A model generated the notes under the pieces. The model saw nothing but the letters and a program-made list of their open reading frames with translations, was not told where the DNA came from and made no database searches. This document shows, in pieces, positions 1 to 7,179 of a DNA stretch of 35,138 nt (within the stretch, counting starts at the first letter, position 1; every line of letters starts with the position of its first letter). The DNA is from JBGSST01 sp041736915 (lineage in GTDB: Bacteria > Bdellovibrionota > FAC87 > UBA2466): the NCBI GenBank assembly GCA_041736915.1, contig JBGSST010000374.1, positions 1 to 35,138 of the forward strand, in the 5' to 3' direction. Both the position numbers and the translations under genes were made by a program.

Positions 1-104
1 CGGCGGCCACCACCGCCGCAGTTGACCCCCGGCGGGCACTCCGCGAAAGCCATGTTGGAAATGAAAAGGAAAGCGAGGCTCATGGCCCCAAAGATCTTGC
101 GCAT
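1..104 (-). CDS. Secreted protein, N-terminal fragment (cut by left edge)
   Basis: Only about 34 codons are visible, starting at the ATG at 104 and running off the left edge. The visible part begins MRKIFGAMSLAFLFISNMAFA, a typical Sec signal peptide with a basic start, a hydrophobic core and an AFA cleavage box. A mature start rich in Cys, Pro and Gly (ECPPGVNCGGGG) follows. A purine-rich GGGGGGA lies about 3 bases before the ATG, which supports this start. The Cys and Gly-rich mature end hints at an exported disulfide-bonded or low-complexity protein, but no family can be named from this piece. Confidence 0.6.
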   Translation of the reverse strand, partial: MRKIFGAMSLAFLFISNMAFAECPPGVNCGGGGR

Positions 105-324
105 ATTCCCCCCGGAATCTCGTAAAACCCAATGCGACGACTCAGCCTAGAGGAGCAATCGATGGGCCAGGGGGTGGAAACAGCCAGAATACGGGGTAAA
201 GCGCTGAAAACAGGGGGTTTAGGGGTATCTGTTTAATCACAGGAATTCTCGTAGTGGACGTGCTGTCTAATTTCTCGTTGCCACATCTTGGACGCTTTCC
301 CGCGGTGAAAGCCCTTTCCGACGC

Positions 325-353
325 TTTACAAGCTGCGCAAGCTTTGGAATAGT
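325..353 (+). promoter_or_regulatory. Putative sigma-70 promoter of the tRNA-Asn gene
   Basis: TTTACA at 325-330 matches 5 of 6 bases of the -35 consensus. AATAGT at 348-353 matches 4 of 6 of the -10 consensus, with a 17-base spacer. The predicted start near 360 lies in a G-rich stretch, as is common for stable-RNA promoters, and is about 14 bases before the mature tRNA 5' end. Confidence 0.5.
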
Positions 354-373
354 TCGGGGTTCCAAATTTGTGA

Positions 374-448
374 TCCCGGGTAGCTCAGTGGTAGAGCAAG
401 CGGCTGTTAACCGCTTGGTCGGGGGTTCGAACCCCTCCCCGGGAGCCA
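374..448 (+). tRNA. tRNA-Asn (anticodon GUU), CCA encoded
   Basis: A full cloverleaf can be drawn. The acceptor stem is TCCCGGG (374-380) with CCCGGGA (438-444). The D arm has GCTC/GAGC. The anticodon stem is AGCGG/CCGCT (399-403 and 411-415) around the loop CTGTTAA, placing the anticodon GTT at 406-408. The T arm is GGGGG-TTCGAAC-CCCTC-like with the invariant TTCGA. The discriminator base is G445 and CCA is encoded at 446-448. It is a single tRNA with no neighbouring tRNA. Confidence 0.95.
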
Positions 449-467
449 TTTAATCCTTCATGTTTAT

Positions 468-503
468 CTTAAGGTTAATCATTCATTAAAAATGAACCTT
501 AAG
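468..503. terminator. Inverted repeat between tRNA-Asn and the convergent gene; possible bidirectional terminator
   Basis: CTTAAGGTT (468-476) is perfectly complementary to AACCTTAAG (495-503). The inner segment can also fold through TTCATT/AATGAA. It sits 20 bases after the tRNA CCA end and 8 bases beyond the stop of the opposing gene, the right place to end both transcripts. There is no strong T-run on either side, so intrinsic termination would be weak. Confidence 0.4.
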
Positions 504-510
504 TTGAAAA

Positions 511-951
511 TTAAGATTTAGCGCCGTAGGCGCTTTGGTGGTCCTTCTTCCCGGTTTCGATAAACCGAATCAATCCTGAAACCATCTTTCCAACCCGAGC
601 CAACCTTTCCTGAAGCTCTTCCCTCTCAACCGGCCCAATAAGCTCAAGCTCCCCGAACAAATCCAAAACCGCCACACACTCAAAAAGGGACCCCTTTGCC
701 ATGCGGAGGAAGTTAACTTTGTCCTTGGCTGTACTGCGGGCACTTCCCTCTGCAACGTTCAGACAAACGGATTGGCTAGCCCTAATGAGTTGGTCAACCA
801 AACCGCGCCGCCCATCGTTGGGTAAGGCTGCGCAAATCTGATGGAGGCGTTTGGACACAGAGAGCATCTCTTTGTAAATGGGCCAGTTTTGAAACTCGAA
901 AGGCCGAGAAATGACTCGTTGCTGGTCGGAATCGCTTTGATAGGTTTTCAT
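511..951 (-). CDS. Four-helix-bundle protein (23S rRNA intervening-sequence protein family)
   Basis: This 146-residue protein matches the PF05635/TIGR02436 four-helix-bundle family. Residues about 18-45 form a first helix (FEFQNWPIYKEMLSVSKRL). The family's signature helix start, RGLVDQLIRASQSVCLNVAEGS, covers about 49-70. A region equivalent to KVNFLRMAKGSLFE follows, and a Leu/Glu-rich pair of helices closes the protein to about 130. Members were first seen inside rRNA intervening sequences but most lie free in chromosomes, as here, and their role is unknown. The gene stands alone, convergent to the tRNA. The start at 951 is the only ATG that keeps the first helix. Its ribosome site (AGGGCGG) is weak. 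Confidence 0.85.
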   Translation of the reverse strand: MKTYQSDSDQQRVISRPFEFQNWPIYKEMLSVSKRLHQICAALPNDGRRGLVDQLIRASQSVCLNVAEGSARSTAKDKVNFLRMAKGSLFECVAVLDLFGELELIGPVEREELQERLARVGKMVSGLIRFIETGKKDHQSAYGAKS

Positions 952-1050
952 GCCGCCCTACGGAGCAAGCAGTATGCCGAATCAAACTAACTCTAGTGGG
1001 TTTGTGGTCTAGGTCGGTATTCCACGAAGTCACAGGAAACCCAATTCGCC

Positions 1051-1099
1051 GATTTTGAAAAAATTTCGTATTGACCACGTGATCTCACGGGCTTATCAC
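1051..1099 (+). promoter_or_regulatory. Strong sigma-70 promoter with AT-rich UP-like element
   Basis: TTGACC at 1071-1076 (5 of 6 matches) is separated by exactly 17 bases from TATCAC at 1094-1099 (4 of 6). The 20 bases just upstream (1051-1070) are A/T-rich in the manner of an UP element. Transcription is predicted to start near 1106. That is where a series of hairpins begins, more than 200 bases before the next start codon. Confidence 0.55.
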
Positions 1100-1105
1100 C
1101 GTTTT

Positions 1106-1205
1106 CGAAGCAACCGCTTCCACCTAAGAACGGGCGTCAGCCCGATTAGAGGGGTACTTCTTACCGACCGCCGCAAGGTGGTTCCGAATTCTTCGGCTCC
1201 TCTAA
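1106..1205 (+). ncRNA. Predicted structured RNA: two hairpins and a four-way cloverleaf (leader or small RNA)
   Basis: This lies in a 368-base gene-free stretch (952-1319). From the predicted start, six helices follow in order. They are GAAGC/GCTTC (1107-1111/1116-1120), CGGGC/GCCCG (1131-1135/1140-1144), and a 7-bp closing helix TTAGAGG/CCTCTAA (1146-1152/1199-1205). The closing helix encloses GGTA/TACC (1153-1156/1162-1165), ACCGCC/GGTGGT capped by a GCAA tetraloop (1167-1172/1177-1182), and CCGAA/TTCGG (1184-1188/1192-1196). The result is a compact four-way junction with almost every base paired. I recognise no riboswitch or housekeeping RNA consensus. No T-run terminator follows, so it may be the 5' leader of the gene at 1320, or a processed small RNA. 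The rest of 952-1319 holds only the promoter and unstructured leader. Confidence 0.5.
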
Positions 1206-1319
1206 AAAGTGGTCCTCAATGGATCGCTGCTTTCATAAACAGATTGGCAGATGGAGTTTACCGGCGCGTTGGGCGGCGAATTTTCCATCGGCAAACTTGT
1301 GTAGAGATAGGTGTTACTC

Positions 1320-1730
1320 ATGAAAAACTTCGGAATGTTCGTGTTGGCGTTCGGTCTGGTGTCCGGTTCGGCGATGGCCAGTGGCTTTCGTTGCGAGGGC
1401 GAAGGCTACAACGTGAAGATGTACAACCTGACCAGCGGTGCAACCCGCAAGCCGGCCGTGTTGGTACTCAGCCACGAAGACGCTTCTCCGAAAACTCTGC
1501 TGACCGCCAAGGGCAGCGAGATCCGCAAGCACAACCGCGTGACCTCCGTTCAGTACGTGACGGACGGCGTGGCGATGGACCTCGACTCGGTCATCCTTCA
1601 GATCTCCTTCAAAGAAGGTAAAGAAGTGATTGCCGAAGGCGATGTCATCAATGGCCAGCTCATCCTGGTCGGCGAAGACAAGAGCCGCGAAGTCGTGCGC
1701 TTGAGCTGCGAACGTTATCTTAAGAACTAA
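1320..1730 (+). CDS. Small exported protein of unknown function
   Basis: This 136-residue protein opens with a clear Sec signal peptide (MKNFGMFVLAFGLVSGSAMA, cleaved before SGFRCEG). The mature domain is about 115 residues and predicted beta-rich, with two cysteines near its ends (FRCEGEG and RLSCERY) that could form a disulfide. Similar one-domain periplasmic proteins with a GFxCEGEGYNVK start are familiar in Bdellovibrio-like genomes, but no function is known to me. I chose the ATG at 1320 because it starts the signal peptide and follows AGGTG by 7 bases. A GTG at 1311 is in frame but poorer. The gene has a long structured leader upstream and a strong terminator downstream, so it is probably monocistronic and well expressed. 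Confidence 0.75.
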   Translation: MKNFGMFVLAFGLVSGSAMASGFRCEGEGYNVKMYNLTSGATRKPAVLVLSHEDASPKTLLTAKGSEIRKHNRVTSVQYVTDGVAMDLDSVILQISFKEGKEVIAEGDVINGQLILVGEDKSREVVRLSCERYLKN

Positions 1731-1753
1731 CCTCCCCAGGATTTAGTTCACTT

Positions 1754-1792
1754 AAGGGGGGCTGCCGCTTCACCGGCAGCCCCTTTTTTTTC
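1754..1792 (+). terminator. Rho-independent terminator of the 1320-1730 gene
   Basis: A perfect 10-bp stem, GGGGCTGCCG (1758-1767) with CGGCAGCCCC (1774-1783), is closed by a 6-base loop and followed by eight T residues (1784-1791). It ends plus-strand transcription about 30 bases past the stop at 1730. On the opposite strand no T-run follows, so it would not clearly terminate the convergent peptidase gene. Confidence 0.95.
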
Positions 1793-1803
1793 TTCTCGAC
1801 ACT

Positions 1804-4215
1804 CTACCGCACGCTCTTCTCCACGGTCAGTCCGCGAATCGCGGGGCCCGTGAGATTCCAGTTCTCGTCGCTTTCAAACTCGAAAACGATATCGGCCCGC
1901 GGCCATTCCTTCGGTAACGGTAGCGTCACGCGGCGGGCGTTGGGGATGCGGGAGCCGGCGAAGTAGTTACGTCGTTCCCCCGTGTCCGGATTCAGTGCGA
2001 ACAGGCGCAGGCCATCGTTAATGTCCTCGGCTTCGAGCTGAATCTCCATCGAGAGGGTGCCGCCTTTGCCGTCGAGCTGCACCGGTAAGAACGCGCGCAC
2101 GAGAGAGTCGTTGGGATAGAGCGGCCCCGCCCCTACCCGGAGCCGCCCTCCCACTTCGCGCCACGCGGCGTCCGCATCGCCCTTGAGCACCACGTTGTGC
2201 AACGGGGCGATCTTCTCGCCCTGCGGATCGACGGCTAGCCCCGCTTCTGGGATGGCCTCGTACAGGCCGCGCCAGGCTAGTTCGCGAACCACGCGAAACA
2301 CGTTCTTGCCGCCCTTCTTGCCCACGAGCACTACCCGGTGATCGCTCCACTCACCGGTGAGCCCCTGTACCGCGAGCTCTACCTCGGCGGCTTCGGGGGA
2401 AAATTCAACCTCCCACTCACCCAGCGTTCGCGAATCGGATTCGATGGAGATGGTGTCCACGCCCCACACCTCTTCGGTCCATTTAGCTTCGTCACCGTTG
2501 GCGAGCAGCACGTGGCCGCCCGTTTTGACCGACACGCCACTCGTGTAGCGCGGAGCCAGCTCGTCGATGATGCCGTGAATGGTGCGCATCAGCTCGTGGG
2601 ACTCGGCGCCGATATCCCCCTTGGTGAGCGGTACGACTTTGTCGGACTGGATGCCGAGGTCTTCGATGGGAACTCCGTCGCTCTTACCGGCCCGTAAGGT
2701 TTGGCGCCACGACACACGCATGCTCTGATCGTGGGGCAAAAGCAGAAAGGGGTTGGCGGGGTCGTTCCCCAAAACGGCGCGGAAGGTGCCGTACTCCATG
2801 ACGTTGGCTCCACCGCCACCCGTAGTTTTATGGGTCCCCACGATCACCGCGGCGTCGTTGTCTTGCATCCCGCCGGCGAAGAGATCGCACGCCGAATAGC
2901 AGTTGGCGTCGGTCAGCACGACGACGGGCCGGTACCAAACTTGACCGAACTCATTGGCTTCGCGTGGAGGGGTAATGGCGAGAGGGGCGGTGTACTTGCG
3001 TCCCGCCTGCATCGCCTTGGCAACCGCGTCGGACCAGCGGTTGGGTCCGCCGTTGGCTTTCAAGAAGACCTTCTCGTTCAACTCGTTAGCGAGCATGCGA
3101 ACGGTAGTGGGCTTTACTCTCTGCGGTGAAAAGAGCTGCACCATCTTTTCCGCCAGCACGATGTGACCGCCACCGTTTCCGCGTACGTCGATCACGAGCC
3201 CTTGGGCGGCTTCCAGCCGGTCTTCCACGGCCCGGCGCATTCCGTCGACGATGGTGGTTAAGTCCAAACGCTTGTCGCGCCACAGGAACGTTTTGAGGCG
3301 AATGTATCCAAAGGTTCCGGCCGGTGTTTCGATCGCCGATGCCTCGAAGATCTCTTTCAATGCCTCTTCCATAGTGGTGTCGCGAGAGGGGGTGGCCTCG
3401 GGCGAGAAAACGGCGTTGAACCGGTGCTGAAACTCATCGAGGCCGATCTTCGTTTGCAGGAAAAAGTCGCCTTCATTCTCATCGACTTCGCCAAAGCACC
3501 GATCGTCGGACAACGTCAGCCAAGGCAACTCTTTTTCGTACGTGCCGCTGTCGCCACGAAATTTGAGTTTGAGTGAGTCGACGGCGGGCAAAGGCTGATT
3601 GGCGAGGTTGCGAAAAGACAGCAGCTGTACGCTGCGGCTCCGCATCGCTTCGCCATTCGAGCCGCCCGAAAGCGGAGTCAAAGTCTTCAGCTCGGCCAAG
3701 GTGGCCTGCCCATTAATCTCTAGCAGCTCATCCCCGAGCGCAATGTCTTTGGCGAACTCGGCACCGTACGGGGTACGCCGCGACGCAAGCACGTGCCAGC
3801 CCCCCTCTTTCACCAACTCGAATCGAATCGGAAGGAAGGCCACGCCGCACGCCAAGGGCCTCGGTGCGGAGTAGGTCGTGTGCAAGTCGTGAAGCCCTTG
3901 GAAAACATTGGCCATGGCCAGGTGGAAACCATCCGCCGTCAGCTCACCCAAACCGCTACGAATCTTCTCAAGCTTCGGCAACGGGTCGGCTTGGGCGCCG
4001 AAATCTTTGATCTTCAGGTCGCGGTGCACGAAAAGCTCTCGCATCAGAAGGTCAGCTTGATCGAGCAAGAGTTTTTTGTCCGACGCGGTATAGGCCGGTA
4101 GCACCAGCTTGCCGCGCATTTCCGCGAGCGGCGTTACTTTTCCTTCGGCCATCGCGGTGACCGAAACCAAACCACACGACAGCACCCCTACAGTCGAAAA
4201 CCACCGAGACATCAT
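1804..4215 (-). CDS. Exported S41-family serine peptidase, large form with beta-rich C-terminal extension
   Basis: This 803-residue protein has a signal peptide ending AMA|EG near residue 23. An N-terminal helical part (25-115) carries GLHDLHTTY, the DxH motif (H112) of S41 enzymes that use Ser-His chemistry. A PDZ-like region lies at about 125-230. The S41 core follows at about 290-480, with VIDVRGNGGG (341-350) and the nucleophile motif ANCYSACDLFAGG (Ser441). The site that carries the catalytic Lys in CtpA/Tsp reads TTGGGG, so this is not a standard CtpA with a Ser-Lys dyad. Residues about 550-803 form a C-terminal beta-sandwich-like region with no family I recognise. AAGGAG precedes the start by about 6 bases. 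The substrate is probably an envelope or secreted protein; this is inference. Confidence 0.85.
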   Translation of the reverse strand: MMSRWFSTVGVLSCGLVSVTAMAEGKVTPLAEMRGKLVLPAYTASDKKLLLDQADLLMRELFVHRDLKIKDFGAQADPLPKLEKIRSGLGELTADGFHLAMANVFQGLHDLHTTYSAPRPLACGVAFLPIRFELVKEGGWHVLASRRTPYGAEFAKDIALGDELLEINGQATLAELKTLTPLSGGSNGEAMRSRSVQLLSFRNLANQPLPAVDSLKLKFRGDSGTYEKELPWLTLSDDRCFGEVDENEGDFFLQTKIGLDEFQHRFNAVFSPEATPSRDTTMEEALKEIFEASAIETPAGTFGYIRLKTFLWRDKRLDLTTIVDGMRRAVEDRLEAAQGLVIDVRGNGGGHIVLAEKMVQLFSPQRVKPTTVRMLANELNEKVFLKANGGPNRWSDAVAKAMQAGRKYTAPLAITPPREANEFGQVWYRPVVVLTDANCYSACDLFAGGMQDNDAAVIVGTHKTTGGGGANVMEYGTFRAVLGNDPANPFLLLPHDQSMRVSWRQTLRAGKSDGVPIEDLGIQSDKVVPLTKGDIGAESHELMRTIHGIIDELAPRYTSGVSVKTGGHVLLANGDEAKWTEEVWGVDTISIESDSRTLGEWEVEFSPEAAEVELAVQGLTGEWSDHRVVLVGKKGGKNVFRVVRELAWRGLYEAIPEAGLAVDPQGEKIAPLHNVVLKGDADAAWREVGGRLRVGAGPLYPNDSLVRAFLPVQLDGKGGTLSMEIQLEAEDINDGLRLFALNPDTGERRNYFAGSRIPNARRVTLPLPKEWPRADIVFEFESDENWNLTGPAIRGLTVEKSVR

Positions 4216-4295
4216 TCATTTCTCCTTGTGAAAAAATTCAATTTGCAAGGGCGCGGCCAACGGTGGCCCCGCTGCCTGAGCGGCTTCGCGAGGGT

Positions 4296-4337
4296 TTTGT
4301 AAAAAGTTCCGGGGCAGTTTGTGAAAGTGCCGGGACA
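4296..4337 (+). repeat. Imperfect direct repeat (two ~20-base copies)
   Basis: Copy 1 (4296-4316) begins TTTGTAAAAAG and ends CCGGGGCA. Copy 2 (4318-4337) begins TTTGTGAAAG and ends CCGGGACA. Both share the layout TTTGT-purine tract-CCGGG-CA. They lie back to back in the divergent gap between the S41 peptidase and the GT2 operon. They could be an operator with two half-sites or the decayed end of a transposable element. Nothing else in the gap decides. Confidence 0.4.
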
Positions 4338-4402
4338 TTAAGGCCCACGCTCGGCAGATGGGCTACAATAGGTTGGCGTTCCCTTGGCTTCGGAGACCCT
4401 TC

Positions 4403-5164
4403 ATGACCTCAGTTTTGCGGCGCGTCCTGGTGATGCTGCCGACCTACAACGAGTCGCGGAATGTCGAAGCGATCCTCGCCGAGATTCTGAACGCATACGA
4501 AGGAATCGAAGTCCTCGTGATCGATGACAGCTCGCCCGATGGCACCTCGGATTTGGTGCGTCGCGTACAGGTGCTGGAGCCGCGCGTGCATTTACTGGTG
4601 CGGAGGGAGAATCGGGGGCTGGCCAACGCCTACTTCGACGGCATGAAGTGGGGCACCGAGCGCGACTATGACGTGCTCATCCAGATGGATGCCGACTTCT
4701 CGCACGACCCCAAAGACCTGCCGAGGCTCATCGAGCGTACGTTTGATCACGACGTGGTGGTGGGCTCGCGTTATACCGAAAACGGCGGTCTCGATGAGAA
4801 CTGGCCCTGGCATCGCAAGGCGTTGAGTGCGGCCGGAAACTGGTACGCTCGGCTCTTACTCGGCCTGATCGTGCGCGATCTCACAAGCGGCTTCGTGGCG
4901 TGGAACCGCGAGGCGTTGCGGGCGGCCATCACAAAAAGCTTTTCGTCACAGGGGTACGGCTTTCAGGTGCAGCTGAAGCATCTGGCGTTCCGGCTCGGTT
5001 CCTCGATCACGGAGGTTCCGATCATTTTTCGGGACCGTACGCGCGGCAACTCGAAGATGTCGTTGGCCATTGCGTTCGAGGCCATGGTGCAGCTTCCGCT
5101 GACCAAGCTAAGACAGATCTTGGAAGAAAATAAATCGATAAGCGAGTACGGGGGCCCTCCATGA
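4403..5164 (+). CDS. GT2 glycosyltransferase, polyprenol-phosphate mannose synthase (DPM1) type
   Basis: This 253-residue enzyme shows all the main DPM1-type motifs: MLPTYNE (11-17), DDSSPDGT (41-48), the metal-binding MDADFSHDP (95-103), GSRY, the DLTSGF region, and the C-terminal FRDRTRGNSKM segment. The family transfers mannose or a related hexose from GDP- or UDP-sugar to polyprenyl phosphate at the inner membrane. It has no membrane segments, as in soluble DPM1 forms. I prefer the ATG at 4403 because GGAG lies 7 bases upstream and it aligns with the start of the paralogue at 5161. The in-frame ATG at 4358 lacks a ribosome site. The stop overlaps the next start (ATGA). The donor sugar is not shown by the sequence. 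Confidence 0.9.
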   Translation: MTSVLRRVLVMLPTYNESRNVEAILAEILNAYEGIEVLVIDDSSPDGTSDLVRRVQVLEPRVHLLVRRENRGLANAYFDGMKWGTERDYDVLIQMDADFSHDPKDLPRLIERTFDHDVVVGSRYTENGGLDENWPWHRKALSAAGNWYARLLLGLIVRDLTSGFVAWNREALRAAITKSFSSQGYGFQVQLKHLAFRLGSSITEVPIIFRDRTRGNSKMSLAIAFEAMVQLPLTKLRQILEENKSISEYGGPP

Positions 5165-7179
5165 ACACTCCATTACGGCGCGTTCTGGTAATGCTGCCTA
5201 CCTACAACGAGTCACGGAACATCGAAGCGATCCTGACCGCCGTTCTTAAGGCCTACGAGGGAATCGAAGTTTTGGTGATCGATGATAGCTCACCGGACGG
5301 CACGGGCGACCTGGTGCGTGGGTTTTCGGAAGCCAATCCTCGCGTTCACCTACTCGTGCGCACGACGAATCGTGGTTTGGCCAACGCGTACAAAGATGCT
5401 TTTCGCTGGGCCTTAGCGCGCCCGTACGATCTTGCCTTGATGATGGACGCGGATTTTTCTCACGATCCGTCCGATATCCCGCGGTTGATCGCCCAGGCCG
5501 AACACACCGACATTGCTATCGGCTCGCGCTACACGCCGGGCGGCGGTGTTGCGGGTTGGCCATTTCACCGCCGATTGCTGAGTGCGGCGGGAAATCTCTA
5601 CGCACGTACGCTGCTAGGGATCGGGGTTAAGGATCTGACGGGAGGTTTCATCGCCTGGAGGAAGGCTGCCCTAGCTTGCGTACCGCTGGAACGCATCAAC
5701 GTGCGGGGCTACAGCTTTATCATTCTCCTGAAGTTTCTAGCCTTCCGAAAAGGCTGCTCATTGGGAGAAGTGCCCATCATTTTTCGGGATCGCACTCAGG
5801 GAAAATCCAAGATGAGTGGTCATATCGCGTTGGAAGCGATCCTGAAGATTCCCGTGATGAAAGCAACCCAGCTTTGGAATGAGCGGCGCTCATTTTTCGC
5901 GATGCTGGCGGTTTTGCTCGCGTCCATTCCGCTAGTCGAGCTACTCGTGCCCACCCCCCAGGACATTAAAACAATGTTTAGCTGGATGGGCTTGGCCTTC
6001 GAGTCGGGGGTATCCCTTATTTACGCCGGGAATGCGGCCGAGGTGAGTGCGCGGCTCGGTGACTTCTCACCCAACTATCCTCCGCTTATTTTTTGGGTCT
6101 ACTACCCGGCCTACGCCTTGCTGCGTTTTCTTGGCTGGGCGGGGGAGTGGCCCAGTACCCTGGCAAACTTACTATTCCGGTTGCCGCTATTTTTCGTGCA
6201 GGCGCTGGCCGCGGTGGCGGTGGGGCGGTTCGCCATGAAGCGCACGGAAGATCCCAAGTTGGCGTGGCTAACCATTGGCGCCAACCCGGCTTTGATCCTT
6301 GCGGGTCCCCTTTGGGGCCAGTTCGAAATCTTCCAGTGGACCGCGTGCTTCTTTGGGATGGGTACCTTATTGCGGGGACAGCCCTGGCTCTCCGGCCTTT
6401 GGTTCGCCCTGGCATTTCTGATCAAGCCGCAATTCGTTTTTTTTGTTCCCCTCATCGCCGCACTTGCCTGGAAGCACATGCGTATTCGGCGCTGGCAGGT
6501 GGCGGCCTCGTTCGCGGCCGTGGTTACCATCTTGACGGCCCCTTTCATGCTGGCCGACGGAATGTCTTGGTTTACGGAAGGGTACGGGCGCCTACTCGAT
6601 AAACAGGATGCGATGACGGTTACCGGCTTTAACCTGTGGTGGCTCACCAGCCATTTTTTGGGTTGGGCCAATGGGGAAGAGCTTTTTCTCTCGCTGCCGT
6701 TGCGTCACTGGGCGTTGGGCATCGCCGCGGTCTTCAGCGCCGTGCTTGGGTTGCGCTACGTTTTCGCTAAGCGAAGTCCCGGGTTCGTGCCTTTTGCCGC
6801 CGCTTACTTTACCGGGCTCTATACGTTCTTGCCCGGAATGAGCGCTCGCTTTCTAGCGTTCGGCCTTTTGTGGACATTGGTCTGGGCGGTGGAGGACAAA
6901 AAGGCCCGCATTGCCGCGGGCGCGCTTTCCGCCTTCTTGGTTACGGCCCTGCTTTACAACCCATTCTTCGTGGCGAAGTCCCGGTTTTACGGTCTGCTCC
7001 CTGAGTCCGTAACCGTGGCCTTTGCGGTTATCGCTTCGGCCGGGGCGGTGTTAGTGACCGCATGGATGGCGTTGCGCTGTTGGCGGGGCGCCGCTAGCCA
7101 ATCTCTCGAGTCACTAACCGAGCACAAGTCGGCGGTGTTTCAGCTGTCCGACGTGCCAACGGGGCAAATGGCCTCATGA
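5161..7179 (+). CDS. Fusion of DPM1-type GT2 and multi-spanning GT-C-like glycosyltransferase
   Basis: This 672-residue protein has residues 1-240 as a close paralogue of the preceding gene, with MLPTYNE, DDSSPDGT, MDADFSHDP and FRDRTQGKSKM intact. Residues about 245-650 are a hydrophobic domain with roughly ten membrane spans. It carries GT-C-like elements: a SPNYPPL motif in an early loop, as in the Alg6/Alg8/PIG-M style, then a GPLWGQFE loop and KPQ at the start of a later span. One chain could therefore both make polyprenyl-phosphate-hexose on the inner face and transfer the sugar on the outer face. It is translationally coupled on both sides by ATGA overlaps. The GT-C assignment is by motif pattern only; acceptor and sugar are unknown. 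Confidence 0.8.
   Translation: MNTPLRRVLVMLPTYNESRNIEAILTAVLKAYEGIEVLVIDDSSPDGTGDLVRGFSEANPRVHLLVRTTNRGLANAYKDAFRWALARPYDLALMMDADFSHDPSDIPRLIAQAEHTDIAIGSRYTPGGGVAGWPFHRRLLSAAGNLYARTLLGIGVKDLTGGFIAWRKAALACVPLERINVRGYSFIILLKFLAFRKGCSLGEVPIIFRDRTQGKSKMSGHIALEAILKIPVMKATQLWNERRSFFAMLAVLLASIPLVELLVPTPQDIKTMFSWMGLAFESGVSLIYAGNAAEVSARLGDFSPNYPPLIFWVYYPAYALLRFLGWAGEWPSTLANLLFRLPLFFVQALAAVAVGRFAMKRTEDPKLAWLTIGANPALILAGPLWGQFEIFQWTACFFGMGTLLRGQPWLSGLWFALAFLIKPQFVFFVPLIAALAWKHMRIRRWQVAASFAAVVTILTAPFMLADGMSWFTEGYGRLLDKQDAMTVTGFNLWWLTSHFLGWANGEELFLSLPLRHWALGIAAVFSAVLGLRYVFAKRSPGFVPFAAAYFTGLYTFLPGMSARFLAFGLLWTLVWAVEDKKARIAAGALSAFLVTALLYNPFFVAKSRFYGLLPESVTVAFAVIASAGAVLVTAWMALRCWRGAASQSLESLTEHKSAVFQLSDVPTGQMAS

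Noticed and set aside
374..448. tRNA-Asn as an attachment site for an integrated element
   Set aside because: No integrase gene and no direct repeat of the tRNA 3' end were seen elsewhere in the window.
267..449. Open frame on the minus strand across the tRNA gene
   Set aside because: It reads through the antisense of tRNA-Asn, has no ribosome site and shows no protein-like composition.
1106..1205. A degenerate tRNA as explanation of the cloverleaf
   Set aside because: Loops are too short (5, 4 and 3 bases), no TTCGA T loop or anticodon loop is present and no CCA end is encoded.
1055..1621. Long plus-strand frame overlapping the structured RNA and the small exported gene
   Set aside because: It is Arg/Gly-rich in its later part, as expected from reading a GC-rich gene out of frame, and the 1320 gene with its signal peptide is clearly the real one.
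2018..2350. Arg-rich minus-strand frame inside the S41 peptidase gene
   Set aside because: Out-of-frame shadow with composition typical of a misread GC-rich gene.
4364..4369. TACAAT before the GT2 operon as a promoter -10 box
   Set aside because: No -35-like hexamer lies 16-18 bases upstream, so a promoter call would rest on one box.
6111..6671. 186-residue minus-strand frame inside the GT2/GT-C fusion gene
   Set aside because: It lies wholly within a well-supported gene and has no domain or start signal.
5161..7179. Frameshift or assembly join as the cause of the GT2/GT-C fusion
   Set aside because: The frame is continuous with sensible residues across the junction (near residue 240), and no ribosome site or start suggests a second gene there.
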